Assembly (NCBI GenBank): GCA_964448305.1
Contig: CAYUWB010000004.1
Location: 1 to 64,000 of the forward strand
Direction: 5' to 3'
Length of the DNA stretch: 64,000 nucleotides
From: Thioglobus_C sp964448305
GTDB lineage: Bacteria; Pseudomonadota; Gammaproteobacteria; PS1; Pseudothioglobaceae
Position 1 is the first letter of the stretch. Every line of letters begins with the position of its first letter. The notes under the pieces are model-generated. The model had not been told where the DNA came from, did no database searches, and saw only the letters and a program-made list of their open reading frames with translations. Shown here one piece after another: positions 1-9,638 of the stretch. The position numbers and the translations under genes were made by a program.

Positions 1-1388
1 GCATTAATAGACAAAACAAGTTTCATGTCCATCGGTGCGGTAATGGTTAATTCTTGCTCAGCATCATTAAAGTACATCGACTTAATAATCTGTAAATAGT
101 AGTAAGCACTAATCACAGCGAACACCACAGCAATGATGGCCACTGTTACAAAGCCTGCTGAAACCACTTGTTGAAGGATAAAGAATTTTGAGTAAAAACC
201 AATAAATGGCGGTACGCCAGCCATTGACAACATCACCACTAGCATCATTAACGCAAACCATGGTGAGCTCTTGCTCAAGCCTTTGTAATCAGAAATCTGA
301 TCCGCCTCAAAACCTTTTTTGTTTAATAGAATAATCACACCAAAGGCCGCTAAACTCATGAGCACATAAACCAAAATGTAGAACGTGGCTGCACCGTAAC
401 CGGTAATCACACCAGTGACAAAACCGAGCATAATAAAGCCAATATGTGAAATAGTCGAATACGCCAACATACGTTTGATGTTGGTTTGCATCAGTGCTAC
501 AACTGAACCAAGTGCGATTGATAGCAATGCCAAGATCATAAATAGATCTGACCAGTAAGCATGCATTGAACCCAAACCATCAATTAATAAACGTACCAGC
601 ATAGCAACAGCAGCAATTTTTGGTACGGTTGAAATAAACATGGTGACTGAAGTTGGCGAGCCTTGATATACGTCTGGCACCCACATATGGAATGGTACGG
701 CGCCAAGCTTAAAGGCAATACCAATCACCAAGAATACCAAGCCGAAGTTAATGATGAGTGTTTCTCTTGAACCAAGATTAGCATCTGAGGCAAACGCAGC
801 GATTTCGCTAATATTGAGGCTGCCACTAATACCGTAAATCATACTCATACCGTAAAGCAATAAGCCCGATGCAATCGCGCCCAGTACAAAGTATTTAAGT
901 GCTGCTTCAATTGCACCTGATCTTTTACGAGCAATAGCAATCAAGGTGTAAAGTGATAATGACAATATCTCAAGACCTAGGTACAACGTTAGCAAGCTAT
1001 AGCCAGATACCATCACCATCATGCCTAAAATCGACAACAATACCAAGACAAAGTATTCACCTCTAAATAACGAATGCTGAGTTAAGTAATGACGAGAATA
1101 CACCATGGCCACCATAGCAGCGCCCATCATAAAGACTTTGAATACCGAGGCCATATCATCTAATACAAATGAATTACCCAAGATAACTGTTTCTGGATGT
1201 CCGATTAAGTTGTATGACAAAACACCTGTTACCAGTAAACTGGCTTGCGTTAAGTAGTAAGTAACTTGCTTAAATCCTTTGGTTAAGAAAAGATCTAATA
1301 ATAGCACCACGACAATTGCACTTAATAAAAATATTTCTGGCAAAGCCACCAGTAACGACGCTGTATCAAATTGGAAAGTGTTCATCAT
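1..1388 (-). CDS. nuoN: NADH-quinone oxidoreductase subunit N (partial, C-terminus outside window)
   Basis: Membrane proton-pumping subunit of respiratory complex I, antiporter-like (Mrp family). I translated it by hand from the start at 1388; the reading frame stays open to base 1, so the C-terminus is cut by the window edge. The protein is highly hydrophobic with many membrane segments and has family-type stretches such as GAVPFHMWVPDVYQGSPT and RMLAYSTISHIG. ATGATG gives two possible starts (1388 or 1385); 1388 makes an ATGA overlap with the nuoM stop, typical of translational coupling. It is the last gene of the nuoA-N operon seen here. Confidence 0.95.
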   Translation of the reverse strand, partial: MMNTFQFDTASLLVALPEIFLLSAIVVVLLLDLFLTKGFKQVTYYLTQASLLVTGVLSYNLIGHPETVILGNSFVLDDMASVFKVFMMGAAMVAMVYSRHYLTQHSLFRGEYFVLVLLSILGMMVMVSGYSLLTLYLGLEILSLSLYTLIAIARKRSGAIEAALKYFVLGAIASGLLLYGMSMIYGISGSLNISEIAAFASDANLGSRETLIINFGLVFLVIGIAFKLGAVPFHMWVPDVYQGSPTSVTMFISTVPKIAAVAMLVRLLIDGLGSMHAYWSDLFMILALLSIALGSVVALMQTNIKRMLAYSTISHIGFIMLGFVTGVITGYGAATFYILVYVLMSLAAFGVIILLNKKGFEADQISDYKGLSKSSPWFALMMLVVMLSMAGVPPFIGFYSKFFILQQVVSAGFVTVAIIAVVFAVISAYYYLQIIKSMYFNDAEQELTITAPMDMKLVLSIN

Positions 1389-2884
1389 AATTTAGACGTT
1401 AATGCTTGATTTAATAAGTGGTCAATCGATGCGTGCATCACTTCGATGACTGGCTGTGGATATAAACCCATGATCAATACTGCCAATGCCAAAGTTGCTA
1501 AGATAAAGAACTCGCGACCATTAATATCATTGAGCGTTTCTACTGCAGGATTGGTAATTGGACCCCAGAATACGCGTTTCACCATCCACAAGGTGTAAGC
1601 CGCACCGACGATCAATGTTGTCGCTGCCAACACTGCATACCAAATATTGGCCTGTACAGCACCCAAAATAACCATAAATTCACCGACGAAACCTGAGGTA
1701 CCTGGCAAACCAGCATTTGCCATGGCAAACAATACGGCAAAACCAGTAAACTTCGGCATTGAATTAATGACACCACCATAAGTTGAAATCTCTCTTGAAT
1801 GCAAGCGATCATACAACACACCCACTACTAAGAACATCGCAGCTGAGATAAAACCGTGTGAAATCATTTGTACCATCGCACCTTCAAGGCCAAGTAATGC
1901 ACCTTCTGCATTGTCTGGTCTATAAGCTAAGAATAAAGCAAACACACCCAAGGTGACAAAACCCATGTGTGAAATTGAAGAATAGGCAATCAGCTTTTTC
2001 ATGTCTCTTTGTACTAATGCCACAAAACCGATATAAACAATAGCAATGAGAGATAAAGCAATCACTACATCTGAGAATTGCAGGGACGCATCAGGTGTGA
2101 TTGGCAATGAAAAACGGAAGAAACCATAGCCACCCATTTTTAACATGATGGCTGCTAGTATCACAGAACCACCTGTTGGTGCTTGTACGTGCGCATCAGG
2201 CAACCAAGTGTGCACTGGGAACATCGGCACTTTAACGGCAAAGGCCATAAAGAACGCCCAGAAAATCCAAGCTTGCTCAGTGGTTGTTAAACTCAAATTG
2301 TGCATGTCTAAAATCGAGAACGAGCCGCCTTTGTTGTACATGTAAATTAGTGATACCAGCATGAACACTGAACCTAAGAAAGTGTACAAGAAGAACTTGA
2401 TCGCCGCATAAACACGGTTATCGCCGCCCCAAATACCAACGATTAACAACATTGGAATTAGTGACGCTTCCCAGAATGCATAAAACAGAATTGCATCGAG
2501 TGATGAAAATACACCAATAATCAAACCTTCCATCATTAGGAATGCTGCCATATAGTGGGCCGTTCTATTTTGGATTACTTCCCAACCAGCAATCAATACT
2601 AAGATAGTTGAGAACGTGGTTAAGATAATCAATGGCATTGAAATACCATCAACACCAATGTGATAATTAATATTAAATTGTGAAATCCAAGCGGTTTTTT
2701 CAACAAACTGCATCAAGTGTGTTGTGCTATCAAAACCTGTATAAAGACTTAATGACATAACAAACACTAAAATTGAAATAGCCACACTCAACCAACGAGC
2801 CGTATCAGCACGATCGTTACCAACTAAGATAACCAGTCCACCGCCTAAAATCGGCAACCAAATTAATAAGCTCAATAATTCCAT
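1385..2884 (-). CDS. nuoM: NADH-quinone oxidoreductase subunit M
   Basis: Antiporter-like proton-translocating subunit of complex I in the inner membrane. The 499-residue protein has the usual length and about 14 hydrophobic segments, with conserved stretches FPVHTWLPDAHVQAPT (approx. residues 220-235) and KKLIAYSSISHMGFV, which carry the charged and histidine residues of the proton path. It lies between nuoL and nuoN, two bases downstream of nuoL and overlapping nuoN. Identification is by family-wide conserved motifs and operon position. Confidence 0.97.
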   Translation of the reverse strand: MELLSLLIWLPILGGGLVILVGNDRADTARWLSVAISILVFVMSLSLYTGFDSTTHLMQFVEKTAWISQFNINYHIGVDGISMPLIILTTFSTILVLIAGWEVIQNRTAHYMAAFLMMEGLIIGVFSSLDAILFYAFWEASLIPMLLIVGIWGGDNRVYAAIKFFLYTFLGSVFMLVSLIYMYNKGGSFSILDMHNLSLTTTEQAWIFWAFFMAFAVKVPMFPVHTWLPDAHVQAPTGGSVILAAIMLKMGGYGFFRFSLPITPDASLQFSDVVIALSLIAIVYIGFVALVQRDMKKLIAYSSISHMGFVTLGVFALFLAYRPDNAEGALLGLEGAMVQMISHGFISAAMFLVVGVLYDRLHSREISTYGGVINSMPKFTGFAVLFAMANAGLPGTSGFVGEFMVILGAVQANIWYAVLAATTLIVGAAYTLWMVKRVFWGPITNPAVETLNDINGREFFILATLALAVLIMGLYPQPVIEVMHASIDHLLNQALTSKL

Positions 2885-2886
2885 AA

Positions 2887-4863
2887 TTAAAACTCGATTT
2901 GTAGTAGTGGGTTATCGCCAGCAAACAGCGCCCAAGTTAAAATAATCAATAAACTAAATATCATGAAGAAAGCGTAATGATAAACATAGCCTGTTTGAAT
3001 TGGACGAACGACCGAACCAATAAAGCCAACCAGTCTTGCACTGCCATTAACCACCATTTTGTCAATTAATCCCGCATCGGAAACCTTCCACAATAAATTA
3101 CCTAATTTTTTCACACCATTAACGAAGACAATTTCATTAAAACGATCAAAACCGTATAGAGATTCTAAAATGTAATTAATACCTTGGAACTTAGACTGCA
3201 CCCAAGCCGCCCACTGTGTGCGATATAGCGAGAATATCCAGGCTGTCACGATACCACCAACCATCATCCAAAATGGCACTGTAAATACTGCGTGACTAAT
3301 CATGCCTAATGCGCCGCCATGATGGCTAAATAATTGCCCAATTTCTGCCATTGATTTATGGGCAGCATCAACCGTAATCGCATTATCTAGCCAGCCATTG
3401 AACAACATTGGATCAATGGTTAGATAACCAATGATTGCCGAAGGAATGGCCAAGGCGATTAATGGGAAAGTAATCGAAGCCGGTGATTCATGCAAATGCT
3501 CTTCAGTATGATGATCCACACGTGACTCACCATGGAAGACGATAAAAAACATTCTAAGGGAATAGAAAGCCGTAATAAAGACACCGGCAACAACAGCATA
3601 ATAAACCCAGCCTGCGTATGGTAATGATGAGAAATGCACGGCCTCAATAATCATATCTTTTGAATAGAAACCTGCAAAGCCTGGGAAGCCTATCAAAGCC
3701 AATGTGCCAATCAATCCTGTCCAATAAGTAATTGGCATTTTTTTGCGTAAGCCACCCATTTTACGAATGTCCTGTTCGTGATGCATAGCCACAATCACTG
3801 AGCCTGCACCTAAGAATAATAATGCCTTAAAGAAAGCATGCGTCATTAGATGGAAAATAGCCACTGAGTAAGCGCTCACGCCTAAAGCAACCGTCATATA
3901 ACCTAGCTGAGATAGTGTAGAGTAAGCCACTACTTTTTTAATGTCGTTTTGTACGATACCGAGTAAACCCATAAATAAGGCCGTGATCGCACCGATTACC
4001 ATCACCACTGTTAATGCTACATCGCTCAGCTCAAACATTGGCGACATACGAGACACCATAAAGATACCGGCTGTTACCATAGTTGCTGCGTGAATCAAAG
4101 CTGAAATTGGTGTTGGGCCTTCCATTGAGCCTGGTAGCCAAACGTGTAATGGCACTTGCGCCGACTTACCCATTGCACCCACAAATAACAATAAACAAAT
4201 AACGGTAATTAAGTCTGCACCCCATAGCGACTGACCTACAACTTTATCTAAGGTTGAAAATACTTCCATATAGTCAAGCGAACCACTAAATGCCAGCACT
4301 AAACCAATACCCAATAAGAAACCAAAGTCACCAACACGATTAACCAAGAAAGCTTTTAAATTGGCTTCAACGGCTGATTCTTTATGGTGCCAAAAACCAA
4401 TTAATAAATATGAAACAAGGCCCACTGCTTCCCAACCGAAGAACAGTTGCATAAAGTTATTACTCATCACCAGCATAAACATTGAGAAGGTGAATAACGA
4501 GATGTAACTAAAGAATTTGGTATAGCCGTCGTCATCATGCATATAGCCAATGGTATAGATATGCACCATCAGTGAAACAAACGAAACCACCACTAGCATC
4601 ACTGAAGTGAGATTATCAACCAAGAAGCCAACACTAACATTCAAGCTGCCAATTTGCATCCAGGTGTATAAGTTTTGATTAAAGACTGCACCTTGCTCTA
4701 AAACATGGTGATTAAACACATAAAGCGCTAACACCGTTGAAACCAGCACACCTAAAATTGTAATTGTGTGTGTGGCAGTGCGACCTAACATACCACCGAA
4801 AAATCCGGCAATAATGGCGCCTAAAAGTGGTGCAAGTGCAATTGTTAAATAAATATTTTCCAT
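2887..4863 (-). CDS. nuoL: NADH-quinone oxidoreductase subunit L
   Basis: Largest antiporter-like membrane subunit of complex I, including the long C-terminal lateral helix. The 658-residue length is typical. Conserved stretches include FFGWEAVGLVSYLLIGFW (near residue 140), PLHVWLPGSMEGPTPISALI and KKVVAYSTLSQLGYM. The C-terminal third (from about residue 520) shows the amphipathic region and final membrane helix expected of NuoL. It sits six bases downstream of nuoK. Confidence 0.97.
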   Translation of the reverse strand: MENIYLTIALAPLLGAIIAGFFGGMLGRTATHTITILGVLVSTVLALYVFNHHVLEQGAVFNQNLYTWMQIGSLNVSVGFLVDNLTSVMLVVVSFVSLMVHIYTIGYMHDDDGYTKFFSYISLFTFSMFMLVMSNNFMQLFFGWEAVGLVSYLLIGFWHHKESAVEANLKAFLVNRVGDFGFLLGIGLVLAFSGSLDYMEVFSTLDKVVGQSLWGADLITVICLLLFVGAMGKSAQVPLHVWLPGSMEGPTPISALIHAATMVTAGIFMVSRMSPMFELSDVALTVVMVIGAITALFMGLLGIVQNDIKKVVAYSTLSQLGYMTVALGVSAYSVAIFHLMTHAFFKALLFLGAGSVIVAMHHEQDIRKMGGLRKKMPITYWTGLIGTLALIGFPGFAGFYSKDMIIEAVHFSSLPYAGWVYYAVVAGVFITAFYSLRMFFIVFHGESRVDHHTEEHLHESPASITFPLIALAIPSAIIGYLTIDPMLFNGWLDNAITVDAAHKSMAEIGQLFSHHGGALGMISHAVFTVPFWMMVGGIVTAWIFSLYRTQWAAWVQSKFQGINYILESLYGFDRFNEIVFVNGVKKLGNLLWKVSDAGLIDKMVVNGSARLVGFIGSVVRPIQTGYVYHYAFFMIFSLLIILTWALFAGDNPLLQIEF

Positions 4864-4869
4864 AACTTA

Positions 4870-5175
4870 TTAACCCTTTAAGCTGTTAGTAACGTCAACA
4901 TTAATCGAGCCTTTGTTTCTAAACAATAGCGTTAGAATGGCCAATCCAATCGCAACTTCTGCAGCTGCCACTGTTAAAATAAAGAAGACAAAAATCTGCC
5001 CTGCTTCATTGCCTAAAAAATGTGAAAAAGCAATAAAATTGGTATTAACCGCTACCAAAATTAATTCAACACACATCAACAAAGTAATAATGTTGGTACG
5101 ATTAACAAAAATACCAACCAGGCCGATACAAAAAATAATCGCACTCAAAATTAAGTAATCACTCAAACTAACCAT
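4870..5175 (-). CDS. nuoK: NADH-quinone oxidoreductase subunit K
   Basis: Small membrane subunit of complex I (homologue of ND4L). The 101 residues form three hydrophobic segments, with the membrane-embedded acidic residues of the family visible in MCVELILVAVN and TVAAAEVAIGLA. The start codon overlaps the nuoJ stop by one base (TAATG), indicating coupled translation. Length and gene order nuoJ-nuoK-nuoL are canonical. Confidence 0.96.
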   Translation of the reverse strand: MVSLSDYLILSAIIFCIGLVGIFVNRTNIITLLMCVELILVAVNTNFIAFSHFLGNEAGQIFVFFILTVAAAEVAIGLAILTLLFRNKGSINVDVTNSLKG

Positions 5176-5786
5176 TACTTAGCCTCCTTGCCTGATGAGG
5201 CAATTGAAACAATACGTACACGATCTTTAGCTTGAACATTGACCTGCTCTGCAATTGATTGTTTTTTACGATTAAGCTCATTACGATGTACTAAGGTAAT
5301 CGCTGCAATGATCGCAATCAGCAATAACACTGCCGCTAATTCAAATGGGTAAACATAAGTGGTATAAAGTTGCATTGCTAATACTGTAATATTACTGTAA
5401 TCTGCTCCGTGTCTTGCTGGCGCCGCTACCACATCTAAACCAAATTGATTACCGCCCAAGACCAGTGTCATCTCAGCAATAATAATCGCCGCCACAATAA
5501 GCCCTAACGGCAAATAGCCAGCGAACTTTGCTCGCAATGTTGACTTGTCAATATTCAGCATTTTAATCACGAATAAGAACAACACCATCACAGCGCCAAC
5601 ATAGACTAAGATTAAAGTAATGGCTAAAAATTCAGCTTCTAATAAAATCCAAATACTGGCAGCAGAAAAGAACGACAAGATTAAAAATAAAACTGCTTTC
5701 GCTGCATTACGCGAAAAAATCATCGCCAAAGAACTGGCAATAAACCAAAACGAAAACACATAAAATAATATTTGATCAAATGTCAT
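5175..5786 (-). CDS. nuoJ: NADH-quinone oxidoreductase subunit J
   Basis: Membrane subunit of complex I (ND6 homologue). The 203-residue protein has five hydrophobic segments and the conserved AEFLAITLILVYVGAVMVLFLF region (approx. residues 50-72) that forms the pi-bulge helix of the family. The C-terminal about 35 residues are polar and lysine-rich. It follows nuoI after eight bases. Confidence 0.95.
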   Translation of the reverse strand: MTFDQILFYVFSFWFIASSLAMIFSRNAAKAVLFLILSFFSAASIWILLEAEFLAITLILVYVGAVMVLFLFVIKMLNIDKSTLRAKFAGYLPLGLIVAAIIIAEMTLVLGGNQFGLDVVAAPARHGADYSNITVLAMQLYTTYVYPFELAAVLLLIAIIAAITLVHRNELNRKKQSIAEQVNVQAKDRVRIVSIASSGKEAK

Positions 5787-5794
5787 AACTGGCC

Positions 5795-6289
5795 TTATTT
5801 GTATTTCGAATCTTCCAACTTAGTTTGGTTGATCATCTTTTCATTTTTATCGCCCACTTCTAATAAGTGTGCTTTATCGATAATACTGCCTTCTCTAGAA
5901 TCAACAAAGGCGTAGTCAAAAATTTGTGTCTCTACGATTGCATCCACTGGGCAAGCTTCTTCACAAAAACCACAGAAAATACATTTAAACAAATCAATAT
6001 CGTATTGTGTAGTACGACGCGTGCCATCATCTCTTGCCTCTGATTCAATGGTAATTGCATTGGCTGGACAGACTGCCTCACAGAGTTTGCAGGCAATACA
6101 GCGCTCCTCACCATTAGGATAACGACGCAAGGCGTGCAGACCTCTAAAACGTGGTGAAATCGGGGTCTTTTCTTCTGGATATTGAACGGTTATTTTTTTA
6201 TTAACCAGCTCTTTTGCGGTAATTTTCATACCGCCACGTAATTCACCCAAACTGAAATCTTTAACTAATTTTTTAATATTATTAATCAT
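5795..6289 (-). CDS. nuoI: NADH-quinone oxidoreductase subunit I (2[4Fe-4S])
   Basis: Peripheral-arm subunit of complex I carrying clusters N6a and N6b. Two ferredoxin motifs are visible: CIACKLCEAVCP (around residue 62) and CIFCGFCEEACP (around residue 101), each with CxxCxxCxxxCP spacing. The 164-residue length is normal. It lies between nuoH and nuoJ. Confidence 0.97.
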   Translation of the reverse strand: MINNIKKLVKDFSLGELRGGMKITAKELVNKKITVQYPEEKTPISPRFRGLHALRRYPNGEERCIACKLCEAVCPANAITIESEARDDGTRRTTQYDIDLFKCIFCGFCEEACPVDAIVETQIFDYAFVDSREGSIIDKAHLLEVGDKNEKMINQTKLEDSKYK

Positions 6290-6312
6290 AAATTACACTC
6301 CCAATACCGGTA

Positions 6313-7389
6313 CTAAAACCATGGTCCTATTTCTAGTTGTGTCATCAACGCGACCACAAAGATCCAAACAATGGTCCATGGTAAAAACACTTTCCAAGAT
6401 AGACGCATGATCTGATCGTATCGAAAACGCGGGAAAGTTGCACGCACCCACAAATATAAAAACATAAAAAAGGTTGTTTTAGCTAATAGCCAGATAATGC
6501 CTGGAACCCAAGCAAACATTGACTCCATCACTGGAATCCCTTCAAATGGAGAATGCCAACCACCAAAGAACATAATAACGGCCAGTACTGCCATCAAAAT
6601 CATATTGGCATATTCTGCTAAGAAAAATACCGCAAATGTCATGCCCGAATACTCAACATGCGTACCACCTACAATTTCTGATTCACCTTCTACTACGTCA
6701 AACGGTGCACGGTTGGTTTCAACCAAAGCAGAAATAAAGAAAATAATCATCATTGGGAATAGTGGGATCCAGTACCAATGCATAATGCCGCCTTTTTGCG
6801 CCATCACAATATCATTAAGATTAACACTACCTGCGATCATTACCACCGTTACTAAGGCAAAACCAATCACAATTTCATAAGAAACTAACAGTGACGCACT
6901 ACGCAATGCACCTAACAGTGGGTACTTAGAATTAGACGCCCAACCCGCTAAAATAATGCCGTACACACCAATTGAACCTATCGCCAAGACGTACAACAAA
7001 CTAATATCAAGATTAGCCACGTAAATCCCTTCATCAAAAGGAATAACTGCCCACACCGCAATTGCAGGTGCAATCGCCAATATTGGCGCCAACAAGAATA
7101 AGTAAATGTTAGCCTTAGTTGGGAAAATAATTTCCTTAGTCATTAGCTTTAAGGCATCAGCAATTGGCTGCAACCAACCCTTTGGACCAACACGGTTAGG
7201 GCCGATACGTAATTGCATATAACCAATAACTTTACGCTCAGCATAAGTGAAATAAGCTACTACTAGCATTAACGGCATCACCAAAGCAATTGCCTTGATT
7301 AGGATAATTAAAATAGCTGCAATAGAGCCATCAAACCAAGGAATTAAATCAAAAACTAACTCAACAAATGACTGCCACAATTCCATCAT
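6313..7389 (-). CDS. nuoH: NADH-quinone oxidoreductase subunit H
   Basis: Membrane subunit of complex I at the quinone-binding junction with the peripheral arm (ND1 homologue). The 358-residue protein has about eight membrane segments and the conserved stretches AERKVIGYMQLRIGPNRVGP (approx. residues 50-69) and ALVETNRAPFDVVEGESE. Its start overlaps the nuoG stop by four bases (ATGA). Confidence 0.97.
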   Translation of the reverse strand: MMELWQSFVELVFDLIPWFDGSIAAILIILIKAIALVMPLMLVVAYFTYAERKVIGYMQLRIGPNRVGPKGWLQPIADALKLMTKEIIFPTKANIYLFLLAPILAIAPAIAVWAVIPFDEGIYVANLDISLLYVLAIGSIGVYGIILAGWASNSKYPLLGALRSASLLVSYEIVIGFALVTVVMIAGSVNLNDIVMAQKGGIMHWYWIPLFPMMIIFFISALVETNRAPFDVVEGESEIVGGTHVEYSGMTFAVFFLAEYANMILMAVLAVIMFFGGWHSPFEGIPVMESMFAWVPGIIWLLAKTTFFMFLYLWVRATFPRFRYDQIMRLSWKVFLPWTIVWIFVVALMTQLEIGPWF

Positions 7390-9638
7390 GACTGGCCTCC
7401 TGTCGAATGATTTGCATTAACAAATACACAATTATTAGCCACTGTTTCACTGACAACAACTGGCACACCAAGATATTCACCATCTTGCGTGACTTCTAAT
7501 TTTATAGCGGTGGCTTTATTCATTGAGGCGCTATTGATTTGACCAATCTTAGTCGATTGTAATGAGGCTGCGTGCCTAGACAAAACATCAACTGCATAAG
7601 GTGATTTTTGCCAAATAACATTAACCCCTCTTTTAACTTTCACATCAATACTTTCGTCATGCACGTGCTGCTTATGGCTTTGATGCATCACTTCGCTTGT
7701 TACCTGTGTAGAGTCTGCATAATGGAAACCTGGTAATTCTAACAAATCAGCCAATACTTTAAGCACTTTCCAGGCAGGTTTGGCATCACTTGGTGCGTTT
7801 ACTGCTGCTGCAAATGATTGCACCAAACCTTCAACATTAACATGCGAGCCTGAGGTTTCATAGAAACTGGCAATTGGCAATAAGACATCTGAATACCCTG
7901 CAACAACATCATCTTTAAAACTATTTAAAGAAATCACAAAAGTGTCATCATTACTTAACGATTCAACTGCTTGAATAGCATTATGGAAATCATATTGTGG
8001 ATAAACATCTAGCAAAATATAAGCTTTTAAGTCAGCTGCCAGCATGGCATTTGCATCTAGTCCACCTTTACCTGGAACAAAACCTGCAAGGTTGGCCGCT
8101 GTTGAATTAGCACTTGCACTAACATTAAGCGTTGTAGAATTTGTGTGTTGCGCAATCTCACTTACCAAATTAGCAATACTGGATGCTTGTGGATTGTTGA
8201 TAATGTGCTCACCCAAGACAACTACTGAATTGTCTGACTGGGATAATTTTTCAGCTAATTGAGCTGCAGAGTCACTCACTTCAATATCATTCAAATAATC
8301 TGGCACTTCAGTGTGTGCCTTTTGCAATACTGACTTTAAAACCTCAGCTAGCATTGCTGATGTTCGGTTTGGTGAAACAATGTTTTCACTATTCAAACAG
8401 TAATTAAAATTAAATGTCATTGCATTAATTACATCAATACTAGCACCTGCCAAATTAGCTTTGCGTAAACGGTGGCTAATCATCGGCTGCTCAAGTCGTA
8501 GGTTTGAACCAATTATGAGTGCGTGATCAACGCCTTCTAAACCTGCTAATTTAATATTTGATTCAAGTGTAATTGTATTGTTTAAATCTTTAACGTTTAA
8601 ACGGTGGTCGATATTTTCAGAACCTACTTCTCTTAAAATCTTTTGCAACAAATGAAATTCTTCCAGTGTTGCTGTATTTGATGCTAACGCACCCAATTTA
8701 TCTGCTTGACGAGAATTAAACACGTTGTTTGCCAAACCTCGAATCGCAAAATCCAATGCGACATCCCATTCAACTTCTTTCCATGTGCCTTCAACTTTAA
8801 TTTGTGGCGCTAGTAATCTGTTTTCATGAGCCAAACCTTCATACGAAAAACGATCTCTATCTGAAATCCAAGTTTCATTAACACTGTCATTGTCTTTAGC
8901 AACAATACGCTTAACTTTACCTTTATAGGTTTGTGTGTAAATGTTCGAACCAACTAAATCGTGTCTTGCAACGTTTGATACAGCATTCATTTGCCATGAT
9001 CTTAGCTCATAACGGAACGGCTTAGAAGTTAATGCACCCACCGGACAGACATCAATCATATTGCCTGAGAGTTCTGACTGAATACCTTCGCTCAAGAATG
9101 GTTCAATCTTCATGTCTTCACCACGACCAGTGCCGCCCATTTCCATAATACCGGCAATTTCAGCACCAAAACGTACACAACGCGTACAATGAATGCATCG
9201 CGTCATATCAGTTTGGATCAATGCGCCAATATCACTATCAGCTACAATGCGCTTGCCTTCAGTAAAGCGTGAAACATCTGAGCCGTAATCCATTGCCACA
9301 TCTTGTAATTCACACTCACCACCTTGGTCACAAATTGGGCAATCAAGTGGGTGGTTAATGAGTAAAAACTCCATTACTGCTTTTTGAGAAGCTTTGGCTT
9401 TCTCGTTTTGAGTATGAATCTTCATGCCATCGGCAATTGGCGTGGAACAGGCTGGTTGTGGCTTAGGCGCACCTTCAACATCGACGAGACACATACGACA
9501 GTTAGCAGCTATTGATAATTTCTTATGGTAACAAAATCTTGGCACACTAATGCCTTCTCTGTCAGTTACAGCGATAAGCATTTCACCTGCTTTGGCATTA
9601 ACTACATTACCGTCAATTTCAATCTCAATATCAGCCAT
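7386..9638 (-). CDS. nuoG: NADH-quinone oxidoreductase subunit G
   Basis: Peripheral-arm iron-sulfur subunit of complex I. The N-terminus carries a [2Fe-2S] domain (CYHKKLSIAANCRMC), the Cys/His-type [4Fe-4S] motif (HPLDCPICDQGGEC) and further cysteines CIHCTRC and CPVGAL. A catalytically dead molybdopterin-oxidoreductase-like domain follows from about residue 220. The 750-residue length is shorter than in E. coli (about 900), as in many proteobacteria. The start and the nuoF stop overlap by one base (TAATG). Confidence 0.96.
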   Translation of the reverse strand: MADIEIEIDGNVVNAKAGEMLIAVTDREGISVPRFCYHKKLSIAANCRMCLVDVEGAPKPQPACSTPIADGMKIHTQNEKAKASQKAVMEFLLINHPLDCPICDQGGECELQDVAMDYGSDVSRFTEGKRIVADSDIGALIQTDMTRCIHCTRCVRFGAEIAGIMEMGGTGRGEDMKIEPFLSEGIQSELSGNMIDVCPVGALTSKPFRYELRSWQMNAVSNVARHDLVGSNIYTQTYKGKVKRIVAKDNDSVNETWISDRDRFSYEGLAHENRLLAPQIKVEGTWKEVEWDVALDFAIRGLANNVFNSRQADKLGALASNTATLEEFHLLQKILREVGSENIDHRLNVKDLNNTITLESNIKLAGLEGVDHALIIGSNLRLEQPMISHRLRKANLAGASIDVINAMTFNFNYCLNSENIVSPNRTSAMLAEVLKSVLQKAHTEVPDYLNDIEVSDSAAQLAEKLSQSDNSVVVLGEHIINNPQASSIANLVSEIAQHTNSTTLNVSASANSTAANLAGFVPGKGGLDANAMLAADLKAYILLDVYPQYDFHNAIQAVESLSNDDTFVISLNSFKDDVVAGYSDVLLPIASFYETSGSHVNVEGLVQSFAAAVNAPSDAKPAWKVLKVLADLLELPGFHYADSTQVTSEVMHQSHKQHVHDESIDVKVKRGVNVIWQKSPYAVDVLSRHAASLQSTKIGQINSASMNKATAIKLEVTQDGEYLGVPVVVSETVANNCVFVNANHSTGGQS